A stretch of DNA of 64,000 bases, from positions 33,214 to 97,213 of the forward strand of contig JAVHLP010000002.1 in assembly GCA_031082145.1 (NCBI GenBank), in the 5' to 3' direction. Positions within the stretch are counted from its first letter, which is position 1. The number at the start of each line of letters is the position of its first letter. Shown one piece after another: positions 48,495 through 57,078 of the stretch. The notes under the pieces were generated by a model that ran no database searches, had not been told where the DNA came from, and was given only the letters and a program-made list of their open reading frames with translations. A program made the translations under genes and the position numbers. This DNA comes from a bacterium. Its GTDB lineage: Bacteria; Bacillota; Sulfobacillia; UBA995.

Positions 48495-49490
48495 GTGCCC
48501 GGCAGGATGGAAGAACGGCGTCGTATCGCCGAACTGCGGGCGGGAGAGCGGGTGGACCTGTGCTTGGTCGTCGCCCGCAAGACCCTGCAACCTTTCCGTG
48601 ATCCAGCCAGGGGCACCTATCTAGCCCTTTGGCTGACCGATGATACCGGCGGCATGCCCGCCCGCATGTGGGAAGGGGCTGAGTCGGCGGCGGCCTGCAT
48701 CGAAGTGGAGCGACCGCTCAGGGTTGTGGGGCTGGTCGAGAGCTACCGGGACACCCTGCAACTGAACCTCGAACGGGTGGAACCCGTCCCCGAGGGGGCG
48801 TGGCGGCCGGAAGACTTCCTTCCCGTCAGCCCCCGGGAGCCCGAGGCGGTGGCGGCCGAGCTGGAGGTTCTCTGCCGGTCGGTGCAAGACCCCTACCTGG
48901 CCCGTCTCCTCGAGATGCTGTTCGCCCGCCCCGGTTTTCGGCAGGCCTATCTACGGGCCCCCGCAGCCAAGGTGATCCACCATGCCTACCTGGGTGGCCT
49001 GGCCGACCACAGCCTGGAGGTGGTCCGTCTCGCCCTAACGGCGGCGGAGTTGTACCCCGCTGTCGACCGGGACCTCCTGTGCTGCGGAGCCCTCCTGCAT
49101 GATGTGGGCAAATTGGAGGAATACCGCTACGACTGGGTGATAGACTACACCGACCGCGGCCGCCTGCTTGGGCACACCGTACTGGGCTACGAACTGATAG
49201 CGGGCCTGCTGAGCGGCATCAACGGCTTTCCCCGGGAACGGGGGCAGCGGCTGCTTCACCTGATCCTGAGCCACCATGGCGAACCTTCCTGGGGTGCGCC
49301 GGTGGTGCCCCAGACCTTGGAGGCGGCAGTGGTAGCCCACGCCGATCTGCTTTCTGGACGCACCCGGCAATTCCACCAGATCCTGAACGCCTCTCGGGAC
49401 ACCGGCCAGTCCTGGACACCCTACGATCGGACCCTGGAACGTTACCTGTACGTTGGCGAACCCGGAAATCGCGGCCGAGAGGGGGCCTGA
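48495..49490 (+). CDS. OB-fold/HD-domain 3'-5' exoribonuclease, YhaM-like
   Basis: 331 residues: an N-terminal OB fold (about 15-100, VDLCLVVARKT) and an HD phosphohydrolase domain with HHAYLGGLADHSLEV, GALLHDVGK and LSHHG. This is the YhaM arrangement, a metal-dependent exonuclease acting on RNA and DNA. The start is GTG 48495. It is separated from its upstream neighbour by 70 bases. Confidence 0.85.
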   Translation: MPGRMEERRRIAELRAGERVDLCLVVARKTLQPFRDPARGTYLALWLTDDTGGMPARMWEGAESAAACIEVERPLRVVGLVESYRDTLQLNLERVEPVPEGAWRPEDFLPVSPREPEAVAAELEVLCRSVQDPYLARLLEMLFARPGFRQAYLRAPAAKVIHHAYLGGLADHSLEVVRLALTAAELYPAVDRDLLCCGALLHDVGKLEEYRYDWVIDYTDRGRLLGHTVLGYELIAGLLSGINGFPRERGQRLLHLILSHHGEPSWGAPVVPQTLEAAVVAHADLLSGRTRQFHQILNASRDTGQSWTPYDRTLERYLYVGEPGNRGREGA

Positions 49491-49567
49491 GTCGAGGCTG
49501 CTGTACAACGACCGGTTCGATTTCCGCTGCGACTTGGCCATCGGAACGGGTGATAGGGGGGCGAGGC

Positions 49568-49867
49568 TTGACAGAGCGGGAAGCCCCTGGCGAGGAGGAA
49601 AGGCATAGACACGCTGGCTGGGAGATGCTCGAGGAGTGCCGGGGTCCCCTTGCCCGGCTCCGTGCCACCCTGCCCGGCCGAGCGCGGGGCGACGCCGGCA
49701 GCGAGGAGGATGAGGAGACGACCCGGGAGACCCCCGCCCGGTTGGACGCCGTGGACGTCCTCGCTTTCATCATTGCCTTCTTCCAGCTCCTGCTTCCACC
49801 GTTCTTGGTCATGGTCGGGGTGTTGGTCCTGCTCTACCTCCTCATCCGGCTCTGGGCGGGGGTCTAG
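49568..49867 (+). CDS. Hypothetical single-span membrane protein
   Basis: About 99 residues: a charged Glu/Arg-rich first half and a hydrophobic C-terminal stretch (LAFIIAFFQLLLPPFLVMVG and onward) that could cross the membrane once or twice. No family recognised. TTG 49568 follows GGGGGGCGAGG; GTG 49550 is possible. It stands 36 bases before the Clp1-like kinase gene and may be co-transcribed. Confidence 0.6.
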   Translation: MTEREAPGEEERHRHAGWEMLEECRGPLARLRATLPGRARGDAGSEEDEETTRETPARLDAVDVLAFIIAFFQLLLPPFLVMVGVLVLLYLLIRLWAGV

Positions 49868-49903
49868 TCTCGTCCGGGCACCTGACGGGAGGGACTTGGT
49901 CTG

Positions 49904-50953
49904 ATGAAGCTCTGGAGCAAGGTGGCCGATCTGGTGGTGGATCGACCGGGCCTAGTCTTCCTGCTGGGCGGTCCCGACACCGGCAAGACGACCCTCGCCA
50001 CGGTACTGGCCAACCACCTCTTGGCGGCGGGGATCCCGGTGGCCATTGTGGACGGCGATATGGGCCAGTCGGACATCGGACCGCCGGGAACGGTTGGCCT
50101 CGGTATACCCGATGTCCCCTTCCAGCGCCTATCCGAGTTGCCCCTGCGGGCGGCTTACTTCGTCGGCTCCAACTCACCCGAGGGGCATAGCCTGTCTGTG
50201 CTCGTGGGGTGCTCGCGGATGATCGGCCAGGCTCGTTCGCTCGGAGCACGGGCCATCATCCTGGACACCACGGGTCTGGTTCATGGCCGTGCGGCCCGCG
50301 TGCTCAAACACTTCAAGCTGGAACTCCTGCAACCTGACTACATCGTTGTGCTGCAGAAGGAAAACGAACTCGAACACCTCCTGAAGCACTTGCCCGACCA
50401 GGCCCGGGTGATCCGCGTGAAAGCCTCCCCGCGGAGCCAGATCCGATCTCGTCACCAGCGCAAGCTACTTCGCGAGCGAGCTTTCCGGGCTAGTCTGGCC
50501 GGTGGCCGTCTCCACGAGTTTGGGTTGGACCAGGTCAGTTTGTGCGGTACCATCTACCGCACCGGCCGGGCCCTGGATGCTTCGGAGTACCCCGGGTTGA
50601 GCCAGCGCCTGGGCTGCCCCGTGGTGCACGCGGAGTGGATCCCCGAAGGCATGTATCTGGTGTTGGAGGGATCCTACGAGCAGGCCCGCATGGACCGCCT
50701 GAAAGAGCAGGAAGGGGTCGACCAGGTTCTTACCAGCCGGGCCGATCGTTTCCGGGACCTCTTGGTGGGTCTGACCGGCGGGGAGCGCGAATGGCTGGAC
50801 ATAGGCGTGTTGACCGAGGTTGACTTCGCTTCAGCCAGGGCCCGAGTGTACACGCGGGCAGATGGTGAGCTGGTCCGGGCGATTGAGGTGGGGGTTCTGA
50901 GGGTGTCGCCGTCAGGCGAGGAAATGGGCAAGATCTTCCCCAACGATATCTGA
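49904..50953 (+). CDS. Clp1/Grc3-type P-loop polynucleotide kinase-like protein
   Basis: 349 residues. The P-loop is LLGGPDTGKTTLA near residue 25, followed by VDGDMGQSDIGPPGTVGLG, the hallmark of the Clp1_P family (RNA 5'-kinases in archaea and eukaryotes). The C-terminal 120 residues look like a separate domain. Bacterial members are found in Firmicutes but their substrate is unknown; polynucleotide kinase activity is inference. ATG 49904 after GACGGGAGGG. Confidence 0.82.
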   Translation: MKLWSKVADLVVDRPGLVFLLGGPDTGKTTLATVLANHLLAAGIPVAIVDGDMGQSDIGPPGTVGLGIPDVPFQRLSELPLRAAYFVGSNSPEGHSLSVLVGCSRMIGQARSLGARAIILDTTGLVHGRAARVLKHFKLELLQPDYIVVLQKENELEHLLKHLPDQARVIRVKASPRSQIRSRHQRKLLRERAFRASLAGGRLHEFGLDQVSLCGTIYRTGRALDASEYPGLSQRLGCPVVHAEWIPEGMYLVLEGSYEQARMDRLKEQEGVDQVLTSRADRFRDLLVGLTGGEREWLDIGVLTEVDFASARARVYTRADGELVRAIEVGVLRVSPSGEEMGKIFPNDI

Positions 50954-51032
50954 GCAGGGGCAACCAGAAGACGAATGGGAGGAACCCGGTGGAGGCACCT
51001 TAACCCCGTGCTGGGGGGCGGGTTCACCGGGG

Positions 51033-51860
51033 ATGGGCAGGCAAGGCCAGCAGTATCTGTCGAGTCAGGTGCTCACCGCGTGGCCGGTTAACAACCGGAT
51101 CCCCTTCCTTCACTTCCGGCCCCGCCGCCACGGCAGGACGCCGGCCCTGATCTTGCTGCACGGCTACGGGATGTGCAAGGAGCACCTTCGCTTGGTGGCC
51201 ACGCTCTGTTGCTGGGCCGGCTGTTCGGTGATGGTTCCCGATCTGCCGCTGCACGGCTCACGGGGTCCACTGGGGAGGAGTGGGGCCGACCAACTGCTGC
51301 TGACGATGGACTTGAAGAACTGCTCGCTCCTTTTCCGGCAAGCAGCCGCCGACGTTGTCGCCTGCCTGGACTGGTTGTGTGCCCGCCCGGAAGTCGACCC
51401 CCGGCGGCTGGCGCTCGTGGGCTTCAGCCTGGGAGGGATACTGACGGCACTGGTCTTGGGCATGGATGGCCGGCCCCGGGCCGGAGTCTCCCTGGTAGGC
51501 GGGGGCGACCTGGCCGGCATCATCTTCTCCTCCCCGGCGGCGGCTCCCCTGCGGGCACGGCTGGAGGCCCTCGGGTACGGTCCAGACCAGGTGAGGGAGC
51601 ACCTCAGGGATGTCAACCCGCTCACCTACGCCGATCGCGTTGCCAACCTCCTGATGATCAACGGCGAGCGGGACCGGATCGTCCCGCCCGAGGCCGTGCT
51701 GCGGTTCTGGTCGGCACTCGACCCCTCCCGGGACAACCGGCTGGTGTGGGGCCCTTGGGGCCACTTCCTGCCTCCCTGGCCCACTTTTCGCCAGGTGCTG
51801 GGGCACCTTCGCCTCCACCTGGAAGACGGCGCGGCAGGAGAACTCCCGCCAGGCCGCTAA
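51033..51860 (+). CDS. Alpha/beta hydrolase
   Basis: 275 residues. The nucleophile is in GFSLGG, the acid in NGERDRIVP and the histidine in GPWGHFLP; the oxyanion-type motif is LLHGYGM. It resembles dienelactone-hydrolase or peptidase-like esterases; substrate unknown. ATG 51033 has a weak binding site (GGGGATGGG). It has no signal peptide. Confidence 0.88.
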   Translation: MGRQGQQYLSSQVLTAWPVNNRIPFLHFRPRRHGRTPALILLHGYGMCKEHLRLVATLCCWAGCSVMVPDLPLHGSRGPLGRSGADQLLLTMDLKNCSLLFRQAAADVVACLDWLCARPEVDPRRLALVGFSLGGILTALVLGMDGRPRAGVSLVGGGDLAGIIFSSPAAAPLRARLEALGYGPDQVREHLRDVNPLTYADRVANLLMINGERDRIVPPEAVLRFWSALDPSRDNRLVWGPWGHFLPPWPTFRQVLGHLRLHLEDGAAGELPPGR

Positions 51861-51896
51861 GTCCCTCCCCGACTGCCGCCAAAGGAGCCCGAGGAC

Positions 51897-53534
51897 GTGG
51901 GAGTATCCTGGGAGAGCGTCGACCTGTCCTGTCCCGAGCCCCTCTATGACAGTTACCTGCGCCACTCCACTTCGCTGGCGGCCCGGTTCGACGGAGATCC
52001 CCTTGACCCGGGTTGGCCTTCCCGGCGCCTGACCTATCTAGCCGGGCGCTCCTTCAGCCGGGAGGATCTGGCCCAGGCCATCGCGGCGTACAATCGCCGG
52101 GCCGGGGCCGGCCCCTTGGCCGTGGCCAACGCTCTCAGCCTGCGGGAGCCGGGGACGGCGGTCGTTGTCGGCGGGCAACAGGCCGGGCTTCTGACCGGTC
52201 CCCTGTACACTATCCACAAGGCGGCGAACGTCATCCAACTGGCCCGCGAACTCGGGCGCCGGCTGGGCATCGTTGTCGTCCCCTGTTTCTGGGTGGCGGC
52301 GGAAGACCACGACCTGGCCGAGGTGGATCACATCTGGGTACCAGGCGACGGCGGCCTGCCGGTGCGGTTCGGCCTGGATATGCCCCGCCGCTGCCGGCTG
52401 CCGGTGGGTGAGATAGCCCTGGGTTCCTCGGCAAGCCCGATCCTGGACCAACTGGGCGAGGTCATCCCTCGCTCGGAGCACCGGAGAGCCATCCTGGCCA
52501 AGCTCAGGGACCTGGCCCAGGGGGCGACAAGCCTGGCCGACTGGTTTGCCCGGATCATGGCCTGGCTGTTCGCTCCCTGGGGTCTGGTGCTGGTGGACCC
52601 GGCCGACCGGGCCCTGCGGGCAGTGGCGGGCCCCTTCCTCGGGCGTCTGGTGGAGGGGGCGCCCGATCTGGCCGGCGCCGTAGAGGAAGGAACCCGGGCC
52701 GTCGAGGGCCTTGGTTTTGAGCCCCAGTTCAGGCCCCGCCGCGGCCGGGCCCACCTGTTCCTGGCCGGGCCGGGAGGCGAACGCCTGCCCCTACAGCTGG
52801 ACTCCCAGGGAGGCTTCCGGGTGGGGGCCGGCCGGGCCCGTACCCATCTGGACCGGGCCCAAGCCGTGAACTTGGCCCAGGCCGAGCCCTGGCGACTCAG
52901 TGCTAACGTGGTGTCCAGGCCCCTGATCCAGGAAGCTATCCTGCCGGTGCTGGCCCAGGTGGTCGGCCCGGGCGAGACCGGATACTATGCCCAGCTTCGC
53001 GAGGCCTTTTCGCTGTTCGGGTTCGCCCTGCCGGTGCTCTGGCCCCGCCTGTCGCTCACCTTGGCCGACGGCCCCGTCCGGCGGCTGATGACCCGCTACC
53101 GGGTTCGTCTCGAGAGAGGACAGCCCGGGTTGCAGGAAGAGAGGGAAAGGGTCTTGGCCTCGCTTGACCGGACCGGCTTTGAGGCCGCGTTCGATGCGGC
53201 CCGTGCCGAGATCGGCAGGCGGTATGATCTGATCACCCGGGCCGTCGTCCCCCTGGACCCGGCCATGGAGCAACTCACCGGGGTCAACCGCCATCGGGTG
53301 TTGGGCGAACTGGCCTACCTGCACGAGCGGGCCAGGCGGGCTCACCGCGAGCGGCAGCGAGTGGTCGTCGGGCACTTCGCGCGCCTTGAAGGCCACCTCT
53401 TCCCCCGGGGCCAGTGGCAGGAGCGCGTCCTGAACGTGGTCCCCTGGCTCTGTCGCTACGGCCACACACTCATCACCTGGATTGTGGAAAGCCCCCTGGT
53501 AACCGATCACCGCCACCGCCTACTCCTGTTTTGA
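51897..53534 (+). CDS. bshC: Bacillithiol biosynthesis cysteine-adding enzyme BshC
   Basis: Adds cysteine to GlcN-malate in the last step of bacillithiol synthesis. It shows the family signatures VVVGGQQAGLLTGPLYTIHKA and PCFWVAAEDHDLAEVDH, and the expected 545 residues. GTG 51897 follows AAAGGAGCCCGAGG. bshA and bshB are not in the window. It implies a low-molecular-weight thiol of the Bacillus kind. Confidence 0.95.
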   Translation: MGVSWESVDLSCPEPLYDSYLRHSTSLAARFDGDPLDPGWPSRRLTYLAGRSFSREDLAQAIAAYNRRAGAGPLAVANALSLREPGTAVVVGGQQAGLLTGPLYTIHKAANVIQLARELGRRLGIVVVPCFWVAAEDHDLAEVDHIWVPGDGGLPVRFGLDMPRRCRLPVGEIALGSSASPILDQLGEVIPRSEHRRAILAKLRDLAQGATSLADWFARIMAWLFAPWGLVLVDPADRALRAVAGPFLGRLVEGAPDLAGAVEEGTRAVEGLGFEPQFRPRRGRAHLFLAGPGGERLPLQLDSQGGFRVGAGRARTHLDRAQAVNLAQAEPWRLSANVVSRPLIQEAILPVLAQVVGPGETGYYAQLREAFSLFGFALPVLWPRLSLTLADGPVRRLMTRYRVRLERGQPGLQEERERVLASLDRTGFEAAFDAARAEIGRRYDLITRAVVPLDPAMEQLTGVNRHRVLGELAYLHERARRAHRERQRVVVGHFARLEGHLFPRGQWQERVLNVVPWLCRYGHTLITWIVESPLVTDHRHRLLLF

Positions 53535-53665
53535 TCGCTGGAAAACTTGTTCTTTTTAGTTGGCGGAACCGGGTGACAGGATTTGGCGTCATCGGAACGG
53601 AACTACCTGGAGGTTGACCGGCAGCTGAAAAACCCGCAGCGACGGGACTTAGGAGGTGTCAGAAA

Positions 53666-54820
53666 GTGCCGGAGAGGGTCGCCATCGTGGGGGTTGGCTA
53701 CTCGGACATCAGGTCCATAACCCCCGGGCTCTCCTACAAGGAGATGATGTACGAGGCGGCTGTCAGGGCCTACGAGGACGCCGGGGTCAACCCCCGCAAG
53801 GACGTGGACAGCTTCATCAGCGTCTCGGAGGACTTCTGGGAGGGCACCAGCATCTTCGACGAGTACATCCCCGACCAACTGGGCGCGGCCTTGCGACCGG
53901 TCCACACCGTCAGCGGAGACGGCATTCACGGGCTGGCCTGCGCGGCGATGCTGATCCACACCGGGCGGGCCCGTGTTGTGGTGGTTGAGGGACACAGTAA
54001 GCACTCGGACATGCGCACACCGGCTCACATCCACAATTTCGCCTACGACCCCATCTATCACCGCCCCCTGGGAGCGCATCCACATCACCTGGCGGGACTG
54101 GAGATGACCCGCTTCCTCTTCGAGAGCGGCAACACCCGTGAGCACTGTGCCCTGGTGGTCAAGAAGAATATGGCCAACGCGCTCCTGAACCCCCGGGCGG
54201 TCTACGGCGCCCGGGTTTCGCTCAGGGACGTGTTGGAGGCCCCACCGACGTTCTCGCCGCTGGGTGAGCTGGATATCGCCCGTCCGGCCGACGGGGGATT
54301 CGTCATGGTCTTGGCCGGCGAGAGCGTTGCCGGAGACCTGGCCGGCGACCCGATCTGGATCGCCGGCTACGGCTGGTGCACTGAGACTCCGGCCATCGAC
54401 TCGCGGTTATGGGGAGAGGCGATCTACGCCCAGTTGGCGGCCAAGCAGGCCTATCGCATGGCGGGGATTACCGACCCCTTCCGCGAGCTGGATTTCGCCG
54501 AGGTTGACGACTCCTTCTCCTACAAGGAACTGGAGCACCTGGAGGCCCTCGGCATATGCCGTCACGGCGAGGCCGGCGGGTGGCTGGAGGACGGACTCAC
54601 CCTGCCCGGCGGCGACTTCCCGGTCAACGTGTCCGGTGGCAGCCTGGGTGGGGGACACCTGCTGGAGGCCACCGGCCTGCACCGGGTCCATGAAGTGGTG
54701 CTACAGCTACGGGGCCAAGCGGGAGAGAACCAGCTGCCGGACGTCGAGCGCGGCCTGGCCCAGAGCTGGCGCAATCTCCCCACCACTACCGGCTGCGTGG
54801 TAATCCTCGAGAGGGCTTGA
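53666..54820 (+). CDS. Thiolase-fold protein 1 without the usual cysteine
   Basis: 384 residues, thiolase-like of the SCP2/lipid-transfer type (VAIVGVGYSD at start, GGSLGGGHLLEATGL near the end). At the position of the nucleophilic cysteine (usually ACASG) it reads VSGDG, around Ser83. The C-terminal histidine is kept (GGH). It is first of a gene set with a second thiolase and two DUF35 proteins. Such partners occur in benzoylsuccinyl-CoA thiolase (BbsA/BbsB) and in the Ltp2-ChsH2 retro-aldolase. Substrate unknown. GTG 53666 after AGGAGG. Confidence 0.85.
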   Translation: MPERVAIVGVGYSDIRSITPGLSYKEMMYEAAVRAYEDAGVNPRKDVDSFISVSEDFWEGTSIFDEYIPDQLGAALRPVHTVSGDGIHGLACAAMLIHTGRARVVVVEGHSKHSDMRTPAHIHNFAYDPIYHRPLGAHPHHLAGLEMTRFLFESGNTREHCALVVKKNMANALLNPRAVYGARVSLRDVLEAPPTFSPLGELDIARPADGGFVMVLAGESVAGDLAGDPIWIAGYGWCTETPAIDSRLWGEAIYAQLAAKQAYRMAGITDPFRELDFAEVDDSFSYKELEHLEALGICRHGEAGGWLEDGLTLPGGDFPVNVSGGSLGGGHLLEATGLHRVHEVVLQLRGQAGENQLPDVERGLAQSWRNLPTTTGCVVILERA

Positions 54821-54834
54821 GGGGAGGGGCAAAG

Positions 54835-55992
54835 GTGGCAAAAGTAGCGGTTGTCGGCGCGGGCATGACCAAGTTCGTCCGGCGGGCCCAGGAGACCGGC
54901 CCGGAGCTATCCTGGCAAGCGGCCAAGATGGCCCTGGACTCGGCCGGGCTCACCCTCAAGGACGTGGACGCGGTGGTCATTGGTTCCGCGCCGGATGCGT
55001 TTGACGGCGTCCACATGAAAGGCGAGTACCTGGCGGAAGGGGCCGGGGCGTGGCGCAAACCCTGCATCCGGGGCTTCGTGGGCGGAGGCACCGGGGTGTT
55101 CTCGCCCATACAGGGCTGGTATCATGTCGCTTCCGGACAATTTGACACCGTGCTGGTGGTCTGCGAGGAGAAGATGTCCTCCTGCCACCCCCACCCCCAG
55201 GGCGCTTTCATCACCATCTTCGACCACATCACCGAGAGGCCCTTGGGTCCCAATCTCCTGTGGATCTTCGCCCTGGAGATGAACCGCTACATGACCGTCC
55301 ACGGCATCACCAAGGAAGAGATCGCCCTGGTGGCCGTGAAGAACAAGAAGAACGCCCTGGACCACCCATGTTCCCAGTTGGGCGCAGAACTCACGGTACA
55401 GGATATCCTCGACTCGGAGGTCCTTGCCTGGCCGGTCAACCGGCTGGACGTGTCGCCGGCGAGCGACGGGGCGGCCGCCATTGTCATGTGCGCCGAACAC
55501 GTTGCCAAGCGGGTTAGCGACAAACCGGTGTGGGTGGAAGGCGTGGGCTGGCATCTTGACACCGCCTACTGGACGAACCGTGACCTGTACTACCCCCGCT
55601 ACGTGGAGTATGCGGCCCGTATGGCCTACGAGATGGCGGGCATCAAGGAGCCACGCAAGGAGATCCACATCGTGGAGCCATACGATCCCTTCGATTACAA
55701 GGAACTGCATCACCTGGAGGGACTGCTTCTCTGTGACCGGGGCCAGGCGGCCCGCCTCACTGCCGACGGCGTTACCCAGCGCGATGGTGACCTGCCGGTG
55801 TGCCCGTCCGGCGGTCTCCTGGGCGTCGGCAATCCCATCGCCGCCGCCGGGCTGATGAAGGTGTGCGAGCTCTTCTGGCAGCTAAGGGGTGAGGCAGGGA
55901 AGCGCCAGGTGCCCGGCACGCCAAGACGCGGGCTGGCCCAGGCGTGGGGAGATCTCATGCAGGTGGGCACGGTCGTAATCCTGGGCCGTTAA
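54835..55992 (+). CDS. Thiolase-fold protein 2 without the usual cysteine and histidine
   Basis: 385 residues, paralogue-like partner of the preceding gene (VAVVGAGMTKF at start). At the cysteine position it reads GGGTG (residues 83-87), and the C-terminal GHP motif is replaced by GNP (LLGVGNPIAAAGL). It may be a structural or non-classical catalytic partner. GTG 54835, about 5 bases after GGGGAGGGG; the two genes are 14 bases apart. DUF35 genes follow. Confidence 0.85.
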   Translation: MAKVAVVGAGMTKFVRRAQETGPELSWQAAKMALDSAGLTLKDVDAVVIGSAPDAFDGVHMKGEYLAEGAGAWRKPCIRGFVGGGTGVFSPIQGWYHVASGQFDTVLVVCEEKMSSCHPHPQGAFITIFDHITERPLGPNLLWIFALEMNRYMTVHGITKEEIALVAVKNKKNALDHPCSQLGAELTVQDILDSEVLAWPVNRLDVSPASDGAAAIVMCAEHVAKRVSDKPVWVEGVGWHLDTAYWTNRDLYYPRYVEYAARMAYEMAGIKEPRKEIHIVEPYDPFDYKELHHLEGLLLCDRGQAARLTADGVTQRDGDLPVCPSGGLLGVGNPIAAAGLMKVCELFWQLRGEAGKRQVPGTPRRGLAQAWGDLMQVGTVVILGR

Positions 55993-56009
55993 GGGAGGGG
56001 GGACACACC

Positions 56010-56525
56010 ATGACCGTCAAGATCAAGGAATGGCCGGGGACTGCCCTTAGTTCGCGGGACATCGAGGAAGGGCGGGTACTCACGGTACGGCACAAGCTCA
56101 GGGCGGAGTACGAGTGGGACGCGGGAGTAGCCATCGGCCGCTACCTCCGCGAGCTGAAGAACGGCCGGCTCATCGCCCGCCGCTGTGGGGGATGCGAGCG
56201 CACCCTTCTCCCGCCCCGGATGTTCTGCGAGGAATGCTTCACACCCACCTCCGAGTGGGTATACGTCGGGGCTACGGGCACGGTGAACACCTTCTCCATC
56301 TGCTATGTCCGCTGGGACGTGGTGCGGCTGAAGGAACCCCTGTTGCCGGCAGTCATCACGGTGGACGGCGCCTCGCCCGGCATGGGGATCTTGCACCTTC
56401 TGGGAGAGGTCCGGCCTGACGACATCCGCGTTGGCATGCGGGTCCAGGCTGTCTGGAAGAGTCCCGACGAGCGGGAAGGGGCCATCACCGACATCAAGTA
56501 CTGGAAACCGATTCAGGGGGGGTAG
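56010..56525 (+). CDS. DUF35 zinc-ribbon/OB-fold protein 1
   Basis: 171 residues. Zinc ribbon with Cys59, Cys62, Cys73, Cys76 (CGGC and CEEC), followed by an OB fold (VYVGATGTVNTFSICYVRW). DUF35 proteins bind thiolase-fold partners and help present acyl-CoA. ATG 56010 with GGGAGGGGGG upstream; 17 bases after thiolase-fold protein 2. Confidence 0.9.
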   Translation: MTVKIKEWPGTALSSRDIEEGRVLTVRHKLRAEYEWDAGVAIGRYLRELKNGRLIARRCGGCERTLLPPRMFCEECFTPTSEWVYVGATGTVNTFSICYVRWDVVRLKEPLLPAVITVDGASPGMGILHLLGEVRPDDIRVGMRVQAVWKSPDEREGAITDIKYWKPIQGG

Positions 56526-56529
56526 GCCC

Positions 56530-57000
56530 ATGCGCGAGAAGCTGACCAACCCCGACCACGTGCGGACGTGGCCGGGGACCATACCGGTGGAGCACGTGTA
56601 CACCGTGGGGGTGGCGGGCGAGGCGTTCTTGCGCGCCATCAAGGAGCGTGGCCGCCTGGTGGCAGTGGGCTGCCCCGGCTGCGGTACGGACTACCTGCCG
56701 CCCCGGCTTTACTGTGAGCGTTGTTTCGAGAAGACCGGGGAGGTGAGGGAAGTGGAGGCCCGGGGCACGGTGGACACTTTCACTGTTGCCCACCGTGACC
56801 TTGAGGGTCACCCGCTGGAGAAGCCCCAGGTCTATGCCTTCGTGCGCATCGACGGCACAGGCGGCGGCCTGGTACATCGCCTGGGAGAGGTGGATCCCGA
56901 CGACGTCCACATCGGCATGGAGGTGCAGGCGGTCTTCCTTCCTCCGGCCCAGCGGACCGGCTCCATCCTGGACATCGTGAATTTCAAGCCAGCTGAATAG
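56530..57000 (+). CDS. DUF35 zinc-ribbon/OB-fold protein 2
   Basis: 156 residues, the same plan as its neighbour: Cys48, Cys51, Cys62, Cys65 and an OB fold (VEARGTVDTFTVAHRD). Both DUF35 proteins share the N-terminal WPGT segment, hinting at duplication. ATG 56530 with AGGGGGGG upstream. Two thiolase-fold and two DUF35 genes suggest either two complexes or one heteromer. Confidence 0.9.
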   Translation: MREKLTNPDHVRTWPGTIPVEHVYTVGVAGEAFLRAIKERGRLVAVGCPGCGTDYLPPRLYCERCFEKTGEVREVEARGTVDTFTVAHRDLEGHPLEKPQVYAFVRIDGTGGGLVHRLGEVDPDDVHIGMEVQAVFLPPAQRTGSILDIVNFKPAE

Positions 57001-57019
57001 AGCTGGCAAGAGGCTGACC

Positions 57020-57049
57020 ATCCCGGGGCGGATCGGCCCGCCCCGGGAT
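57020..57049 (+). terminator. Hairpin between DUF35 and acyl-CoA dehydrogenase genes
   Basis: ATCCCGGGGCG and CGCCCCGGGAT form a perfect 11-bp stem with an 8-base loop. No T-run follows, so it may be a partial terminator, an mRNA processing or stability element rather than a full stop. Confidence 0.5.
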
Positions 57050-57078
57050 CTCTCACCATGCCGCGGGAGGTGCCCGCA

